A stretch of DNA of 19,648 nt from UMGS1387 sp045541355 (GTDB taxonomy: Bacteria; Bacillota; Clostridia; Oscillospirales; CAG-382). Within the stretch, counting starts at the first letter, position 1; each line of letters opens with the position of its first letter. Shown one piece after another: positions 15,198 to 19,648 of the stretch. Position numbers and translations under genes: made by a program. The stretch covers positions 1-19,648 of the forward strand of contig JAZQIW010000018.1 in the NCBI GenBank assembly GCA_045541355.1, in the 5' to 3' direction. The notes beneath the pieces are model-generated. The model was not told the origin of the DNA. It worked only from the letters and a program-made list of their open reading frames with translations, and made no database searches.

Positions 15198-15959
15198 ATG
15201 AAAAAATCAAGAATTATCGCCTTTGCAAATCAAAAGGGCGGTGTGGGAAAAACCACAAGTGCCGTTAACATTGCGGCAAATGTAGCCTCTCTCGGCTTTC
15301 GCGTGCTTCTTTGCGACTTTGACCCGCAGGGCAATGCCTCAAGCGGTGTCGGGGTTGACAAGGGTGCCGACAAAACAGTATACGATGTGCTTATGGGAGA
15401 CAACCCCTACGCGGCGCTTGTCAAAACAAACTACGAGAATCTCGACTGTCTGCCTGCCGACGTTTCCCTTGCGGGAGCAGAGCTTGAAATAGCAGACGAA
15501 AACAAGCGTGAGGCAAAGCTTAAAACGGCACTCGATATGCTTCGCCCCGATTATGACTACATATTCATTGACTGTCCGCCCTCTCTCGGGCTTCTGACAA
15601 TAAACGCACTTTGTGCCTCTGACGGCGTTATCGTTCCCATGCAGTGCGAATATTTTGCACTCGAGGGACTCAGCCAGCTTATGAGAACCCTCACTATTGT
15701 CAGAAAAAAGTACAACCCCGCCCTCAGTCTTGACGGAGTTGTTGTGACCATGTTCGACGGAAGGCTGAATCTCTCGCTTCAGGTGCTTGAAGAAATCAAA
15801 AACCACCTGCCGGGCAAGCTTTTCCGCACACCCGTACCGAGAAACGTAAGACTTTCCGAGGCTCCAAGCTACGGAATGCCCATTAAATATTATGACAAGC
15901 ACTCAAAGGGTGCCCTTGCTTACGAGGACATCGCCAAAGAGCTTACACAACGCTTTTGA
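15198..15959 (+). CDS. ParA/Soj-type chromosome-partitioning ATPase
   Basis: A 253-residue P-loop ATPase of the Soj/ParA family, the same length as Bacillus subtilis Soj. The deviant Walker A motif KGGVGKTT (13-20, signature Lys13, Lys18) lies near the N-terminus, followed by LLCDFDPQGNAS, FIDCPPSLGLLT and RNVRLSEAPSYG, all typical. Such ATPases move over DNA with a ParB partner to separate chromosome origins or plasmids. No parB follows and none is in the window, so it is either an orphan Soj or one acting with a distant ParB. It starts 32 bases after gdpP; the upstream sequence GAAAGAAAG is a poor ribosome binding site, and expression probably depends on its place in the gene group. ParA-like cargo-positioning proteins cannot be excluded. 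Confidence 0.9.
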   Translation: MKKSRIIAFANQKGGVGKTTSAVNIAANVASLGFRVLLCDFDPQGNASSGVGVDKGADKTVYDVLMGDNPYAALVKTNYENLDCLPADVSLAGAELEIADENKREAKLKTALDMLRPDYDYIFIDCPPSLGLLTINALCASDGVIVPMQCEYFALEGLSQLMRTLTIVRKKYNPALSLDGVVVTMFDGRLNLSLQVLEEIKNHLPGKLFRTPVPRNVRLSEAPSYGMPIKYYDKHSKGALAYEDIAKELTQRF

Positions 15960-15982
15960 TTCTTGAAAGGATGGTTTTTACA

Positions 15983-17152
15983 TTGAAAAACAACGCCAAG
16001 CGTTTGGTCCTGATGTTTGCCTGCATTTTTCTTTTGTTCGGCGGCTGCTCAAAAAAACAGACCGAGCCTACAAAGGACAATACCGTTCATTTTGAAAAGA
16101 AAAATCCCGTAATCGCCTCAAAGTTCCTCTCACCCGAGCAGCTTGAAGCACAGAAAGCAGCCGAGAACAATTCCTCCGAAAATGACAAGGAGCAAGAGGA
16201 GCCTGCCTTCTATATAAATCCCCTCACAGGTCTTAAAACCGAGAAGGATCTCACAGGCAAACGACCTGTCGCCGTGATGATTAACAACATTCATCTTGCC
16301 CTGCCGCAGATTGGTATTTCCGAGGCGGATATTGTTTATGAAATTCTCGAGGAAGGCGGCATTACAAGACTTCTTGCCATTTACAATGACTATGAGGATA
16401 TTCCCGAAATCGGCTCTGTTCGTTCGGCAAGAGATTATTATGTAGACATCGCCGATGCCCATGATGCCATCTTTGTTCATGCAGGCGGAAGCACCTATGC
16501 ATACAGCACCCTTCAAAACAGAAAAACAAACAACATAGACGGTCTTTATACCTCCAACTTTTACAGAAGTGCCGAGAGACGCAAGACCATGGCATCCGAG
16601 CACACCCTTATGATTTCGGGCGAAGGCCTTTCTCAGAGCATCTCCGACAAGGGCTACCGCACAACAACCGAGCTTGCCTGCCCCCTTGAATTTGACAAGG
16701 ATGCCTACATCGGCTCAAACAAGTCCGAGCATATTGAAATTCCCTTCTCTATAGGCTACAATCCCGACCCCTATATTACAAGCTTCTTTGATTACAACAG
16801 CACCGATGAGCTTTACTACAAGGGACATTTCGGCGAGCCGCACATCGACGGCGATGACTCCGAGATTCTTACCTTTAAAAACGTAATCACCCTCACCTGC
16901 GACCAGAGTCTTATTCCCGGCGACCAGCTTGGATGTATACAGGTAGACTTCACGGGCAGAGGCTCGGGTTCTCTTTCGGTAAACGGCACAGCCAGAAGAA
17001 TTTACTGGGAAAGAGACTCAAGAACAAGCTCCTACAAGCTCTATGAGAGTGACAATTCCACCCCCGTACAGCTTCACCCCGGCAAGACCTATATTGCCCT
17101 TGTACCAAAGGGTGCCGGCGTTACCATTGACGGCAAGACCGTAAAGGATTAA
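15983..17152 (+). CDS. DUF3048 (YerB-like) lipoprotein
   Basis: A 389-residue surface lipoprotein. From the TTG start at 15983 the protein reads KNNAKRLVLMFACIFLLF then GGC, a compact signal peptide with a lipid-modified Cys22. A polar linker of about 50 residues leads to the DUF3048 domain: NPLTGL, RPVAVMINN, ADIVYEILEEGGITRLLAIY, SVRSARDYYVDIA and FVHAGGSTYAYSTL are all family signatures. The second half (about 270-389) matches the usual C-terminal companion domain. The ribosome binding site AAAGGA (15966-15971) favours TTG 15983 (11 bases away); ATG 15971 overlaps that site and TTG 15956 precedes it. The role of the family is unknown. It sits 23 bases after parA and 39 before argS, an ordinary operon spacing. 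Confidence 0.88.
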   Translation: MKNNAKRLVLMFACIFLLFGGCSKKQTEPTKDNTVHFEKKNPVIASKFLSPEQLEAQKAAENNSSENDKEQEEPAFYINPLTGLKTEKDLTGKRPVAVMINNIHLALPQIGISEADIVYEILEEGGITRLLAIYNDYEDIPEIGSVRSARDYYVDIADAHDAIFVHAGGSTYAYSTLQNRKTNNIDGLYTSNFYRSAERRKTMASEHTLMISGEGLSQSISDKGYRTTTELACPLEFDKDAYIGSNKSEHIEIPFSIGYNPDPYITSFFDYNSTDELYYKGHFGEPHIDGDDSEILTFKNVITLTCDQSLIPGDQLGCIQVDFTGRGSGSLSVNGTARRIYWERDSRTSSYKLYESDNSTPVQLHPGKTYIALVPKGAGVTIDGKTVKD

Positions 17153-17191
17153 GTGTATATATAAAACTCAACATAAAGGAAATGAAAGCAC

Positions 17192-18901
17192 ATGAATGAA
17201 AAACAGTTAGTTGCAGAATATCTCAAAGCCCTTCTTTGCGATATGTCCGAAGAAGAAATTGCGGCAATGCTTGAATATCCTGCCGACAAGAAAATGGGAG
17301 ACATCGCCCTGCCCTGTTTCAAGCTCAGCAAGGTTCTCAGAAAAGCTCCCGTAATGATAGCAAGCGATTTGTGCGCGGGACTTGAAAGCAATCCTTCGGC
17401 AAAAGACGTTTTTGAAAAAATCGAAAGCGTAAACGGCTATCTCAATTTCTTTATCAGCAAGGGCAATCTCGTAAAGGATCTCGAAAGAATCTCCACCGAT
17501 GAAAACTACGGCTCAAACGATGACGGCAAGGGCAAGACAATCGTTATTGACTATTCCTCGCCCAACGTCGCAAAGCCTTTTCATATCGGACACCTTCGCT
17601 CAACCGCCATCGGTCAGGCTATCAAGAACCTGCACAGATTTTCGGGTTATGAATGTGTCGGCGTAAATCACCTCGGTGACTGGGGTACTCAGTTCGGTAA
17701 GCTCATTGTTGCCTACAAAAAATGGGGCAGCCGTGAGCAGATTGAAGAGGGCGGAATTGATGCTCTTACGGAGATTTACGTAAAGTTCCACGAGGAGGCA
17801 GAAAAGGATCCTGCCCTCAACGATGAGGCAAGAGCCGCATTTACCGCCATGGAGACAGGTGATGAAGAAAATCTCGCCCTCTGGAAGTGGATTATTGATA
17901 TTTCCATAAAGGAATATAAAAAGACATATGCCCTTATCGGTGCTGACTTTGAAAGCTGGCTTGGTGAAAGCTATTTCTTCAATAAGACTGACAGAGTTGT
18001 GTCCGAGCTTCGCGAAAAAAAGCTGCTTACCGTTGATGACGGCGCAGAAATTGTTCGCCTTGACGATTATAATATGCCTCCCTGCCTTATTCTTAAGTCA
18101 GACGGCTCGACAATCTACGCCACACGCGATATTGCCGCCGCAATTTACAGAAAAGAAACCTATGACTTTGAAAAGTGCATCTATGTTACAAGCGCAGGTC
18201 AGTCGCTTCACTTTGCACAGTTCTTTAAGGTTATCGGCATGATGGGCTATGACTGGGCAAAGGACCTTGTTCACGTTCCCTTCGGTACCGTAAGTATTGA
18301 AGGCTCAAAGCTTGCTACAAGAACGGGTAATGTTGTTCTTCTTAATGATATCTTTAATATCGCAACAGAAAAAACCCTTGAAATTATTAATCAGAAAAAC
18401 CCCAACCTTGAAAATAAAGAGGAGGTCGCAAGCGCTGTCGGTGTCGGTGCGGTTGTGTTCCATGACCTGTCTAATAATAGAATTAAAGACGTAAACTTTA
18501 TGTGGGATGAGGTTCTTAACTTCGATGGTAATACAGGCCCATATGTTCAGTATACCTACGCAAGATGCTGCGGCGTACTTGAAAAATCCCCCGAAACTCT
18601 TAATATTAAGCCCGAAAGCGGCTTCGTTATTACAGAAAATGCTGAAAGCGCCCTTATTAAAACGCTTAAACTCTTCCCCGAAAAGGTAAGACAGGCAAGA
18701 AATGAACTTGAACCCTCTATCGTCTCAAGATACCTTCTCGATGTATGCGCTGACTTTAATCGCTTCTATCATGATTGCCCCGTTCTTAAGTGCGAGGATG
18801 CACGCGTTAAAGATACTCGTGTCGCCCTCGTTAAGGCTGCCTCTGTCGTTCTTAAAAACGGCCTCTCCCTTATCGGTCTTAAAACTCCTAAGAATATTTG
18901 A
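17192..18901 (+). CDS. argS: Arginine--tRNA ligase
   Basis: A 569-residue class I aminoacyl-tRNA synthetase that charges tRNA-Arg. The N-terminal domain (about 1-110) binds the tRNA D-loop region. The catalytic core shows VIDYSSPNVAKPFHIGHLRS with the HIGH motif at 131-134, then NHLGDWGTQFGKL and DGSTIYATRDIAAAIYR. The KMSKS-equivalent loop reads GSKLATRTGN (371-380), the relaxed form expected in ArgRS (usually MSTRKGN). The anticodon-binding domain starts near 455 (NTGPYVQYTYAR) and ends SLIGLKTPKNI, where many homologues end in a PERM-type tail. AAAGGA (17175-17180) is 11 bases before ATG. It is the last gene before the second copy of the intergenic repeat, which starts right after its stop codon. 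Confidence 0.97.
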   Translation: MNEKQLVAEYLKALLCDMSEEEIAAMLEYPADKKMGDIALPCFKLSKVLRKAPVMIASDLCAGLESNPSAKDVFEKIESVNGYLNFFISKGNLVKDLERISTDENYGSNDDGKGKTIVIDYSSPNVAKPFHIGHLRSTAIGQAIKNLHRFSGYECVGVNHLGDWGTQFGKLIVAYKKWGSREQIEEGGIDALTEIYVKFHEEAEKDPALNDEARAAFTAMETGDEENLALWKWIIDISIKEYKKTYALIGADFESWLGESYFFNKTDRVVSELREKKLLTVDDGAEIVRLDDYNMPPCLILKSDGSTIYATRDIAAAIYRKETYDFEKCIYVTSAGQSLHFAQFFKVIGMMGYDWAKDLVHVPFGTVSIEGSKLATRTGNVVLLNDIFNIATEKTLEIINQKNPNLENKEEVASAVGVGAVVFHDLSNNRIKDVNFMWDEVLNFDGNTGPYVQYTYARCCGVLEKSPETLNIKPESGFVITENAESALIKTLKLFPEKVRQARNELEPSIVSRYLLDVCADFNRFYHDCPVLKCEDARVKDTRVALVKAASVVLKNGLSLIGLKTPKNI

Positions 18902-18941
18902 GTAACAAATAGCAGGGTTTTTTCGCTTTCTTGAAAGAAAG

Positions 18942-19259
18942 GTCGAGACGGCTCGACACCCAATTTCGCGGTCATGTTCTGCAAACTAAAACAACATCGC
19001 TCGCGATAGAAAACGTTGCTTGACCGCCATAAATCCAAGCGGTCAACCGATACAAACCCAATTAGCACTACCCCAAACGGAGGGAGATAAGCCACCACGG
19101 GTCGAGACGGCTCGACACCCAATTTCGCGGTCATGTTCTGCAAACCAAAATAACATCGCTCGCGATAGAAAACGTCGCTTGACCGCCATAAATCCAAGCG
19201 GTCAACCGATACAAACCCAATTAGCACCCACCCCAACGGAGGGTGTTAAGCCTCCACGG
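18942..19259. repeat. Tandem duplication, two units of 159 bp
   Basis: Unit 1 is 18942-19100 and unit 2 is 19101-19259; about ten bases differ. Each unit begins with a small hairpin, GTCGAG-ACGG-CTCGAC, contains ATCGCTCGCGAT, and carries the TTGACCGC/GCGGTCAA hairpin with loop CATAAATCCAA (19020-19046 and 19179-19205). Each ends CCACGG; only unit 2 runs on into the conserved core. Copy 1 of the element has a single, diverged unit at this place. The length is a multiple of three, so reading frames stay open across both units by chance. Confidence 0.92.
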
Positions 19260-19261
19260 CG

Positions 19262-19424
19262 AAAGAGGGAGATTCAGCGGAGCGTCGGGGAGCAGTAATA
19301 TAAAGTAACTTCTATCCCTGATTTTGACGAATCGAAGATAAAACCTCGAAAACCGTGAGTGTCAAAATCAGCATTTTAAAGATACAAAATCCCCCCGACC
19401 GAGCCACTCCCTCTTTTTGAGTGG
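19262..19424. other. Conserved folded core of the element, copy 2
   Basis: AAAGAGGGAG (19262-19271) is complementary to CTCCCTCTTT (19407-19416), GTCGGGG (19284-19290) to CCCCGAC (19393-19399), and CTGATTTTGAC (19318-19328) to GTCAAAATCAG (19361-19371), nested as in copy 1. The alternative local hairpin is CCACTC (19404-19409) with GAGTGG (19419-19424). The inner hairpin and outer stem are unchanged between copies, while the inner loop differs at several places. Confidence 0.7.
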
Positions 19425-19433
19425 AGCGCTTTG

Positions 19434-19577
19434 GTTACTTTGTCGCGGGACAAAGTAACGGAAAACGCGGCCCGCAAGCCGCGGAACTCCTGTCAGGCAA
19501 AATTGTAACTTAAAAAGTACCCCGCTGTCCGCAGACAGCTAAACTCCTGTCATGCAAAATGTAACTTAAAAAAGTAA
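19434..19577. repeat. 3' hairpin series and doubled tail of element copy 2
   Basis: GTTACTTTGTC (19434-19444) pairs with GACAAAGTAAC (19449-19459) around GCGG. Then CGCGGC pairs with GCCGCG (19466-19483) around CCGCAA, followed by the tail ACTCCTGTCAGGC, AAAATTGTAACTTAAAAA. A second unit pairs GCTGTC with GACAGC (19524-19539) around CGCA and carries the same tail, ACTCCTGTCATGC, AAAATGTAACTTAAAAAA. Stem sequences differ between units while loop and tail are kept. Confidence 0.75.
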
Positions 19578-19607
19578 CTCAAAAGATAAAACAGAAAAGA
19601 GAGAAAA

Positions 19608-19648
19608 ATGGAAACTTACGAAAATAAGCAGCGAATTATACAGGAACT
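19608..19648 (+). CDS. Start of an unidentified gene, cut by the window edge
   Basis: ATG at 19608 opens a frame that reads METYENKQRIIQE and runs off the end of the window. It follows an A/G-rich stretch (AAAAGAGAGAAAA), resembling the sequence before recD2. Thirteen codons are too few to name a product, and the start itself is tentative. Confidence 0.45.
   Translation, partial: METYENKQRIIQE

Larger units (their letters stand above)
18902..19607. repeat. Intergenic structured repeat element, copy 2
   Basis: This 706-bp gap between argS and the next start codon holds no convincing gene. It matches 5830-6377 in order: the left end GTAACAAA and hairpin CTTTCTTGAAAGAAAG (18926-18941), the CATAAATCCAA hairpin (here twice), the conserved core (about 19219-19430), the TTACTTT hairpin, and the tail ending in CAAAATGTAACTTAAAAAAG (here twice). 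It then becomes A/G-rich up to the ATG at 19608, as copy 1 does before recD2. It is longer than copy 1 because of the 159-bp duplication and the doubled tail. AGTAACA (18901-18907) and TGTAACTT (19560-19567) are imperfect inverted ends. Confidence 0.85.

Noticed and set aside
18769..19236. Minus-strand frame of 155 codons with a 53-residue internal repeat
   Set aside because: The repeat is just the 159-bp DNA duplication read in frame (159 is divisible by three). The frame is antisense to the conserved end of argS and has no start signals.
18942..19259. CRISPR array
   Set aside because: Only two units of 159 bp, nearly identical throughout, with no short repeat/unique spacer pattern and no cas genes in the window.
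19020..19298. Plus-strand frame of 92 codons inside element copy 2
   Set aside because: It starts within a hairpin stem, has no ribosome binding site, and its repeated peptide comes from the tandem duplication.

Overview
The window looks like a chromosomal segment of an uncultured gut- or rumen-type member of the Clostridia (Oscillospiraceae/Ruminococcaceae-like). The evidence is a SpoVT sporulation regulator, a GdpP/YybS pair, a Soj-type ParA, a secreted protein carrying both a cohesin-like module and a type I dockerin, AAAGGAG-type ribosome binding sites, and several likely TTG starts. All genes lie on the + strand. The species assignment is inference.

Layout. (1) 1-981: the 3' end of a gene for a stand-alone RNA polymerase alpha-CTD-like protein, its terminator, then spoVT with its own terminator. 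(2) 1007-5829: a textbook sigma-A promoter drives an O-antigen-ligase/Wzy-like membrane protein and a 966-residue secreted protein (two copper-amine-oxidase-N-like stalk domains, a tyrosine-rich middle, BspA-type leucine-rich repeats, a cohesin-like domain and a dockerin). (3) 5830-6377: intergenic structured repeat, copy 1. (4) 6378-11706: recD2 followed by three closely spaced M42-aminopeptidase-family genes; the third has lost most metal ligands. (5) 11763-18901: a second promoter, then yybS-like, gdpP (c-di-AMP phosphodiesterase), a parA/soj-like gene without parB, a DUF3048 (YerB-like) lipoprotein and argS, closely spaced like one operon. (6) 18902-19607: intergenic structured repeat, copy 2, with an internal 159-bp tandem duplication, followed by the first 13 codons of another gene.

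The most unusual content is the intergenic element. Two copies, about 13 kb apart, each fill the whole gap from the stop codon of one gene to the start codon of the next (548 and 706 bp). They share a chain of hairpins. Where the copies differ, several stems change on both arms together (CCC/GGG against TT/AA; CGG/CCG against GTC/GAC; three different stems around a shared CCGCA-type loop). This is compensatory change, so the folded form appears to be selected, in RNA or in single-stranded DNA. I do not recognise the family. The second notable item is the trio of M42 genes ending in a probable pseudoenzyme, and the third is the cohesin-plus-dockerin surface protein beside a Wzy-like polymerase/ligase.

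Limits: no database search or folding program was used. All family calls rest on motifs recognised by eye, and all base pairing was worked out by hand.
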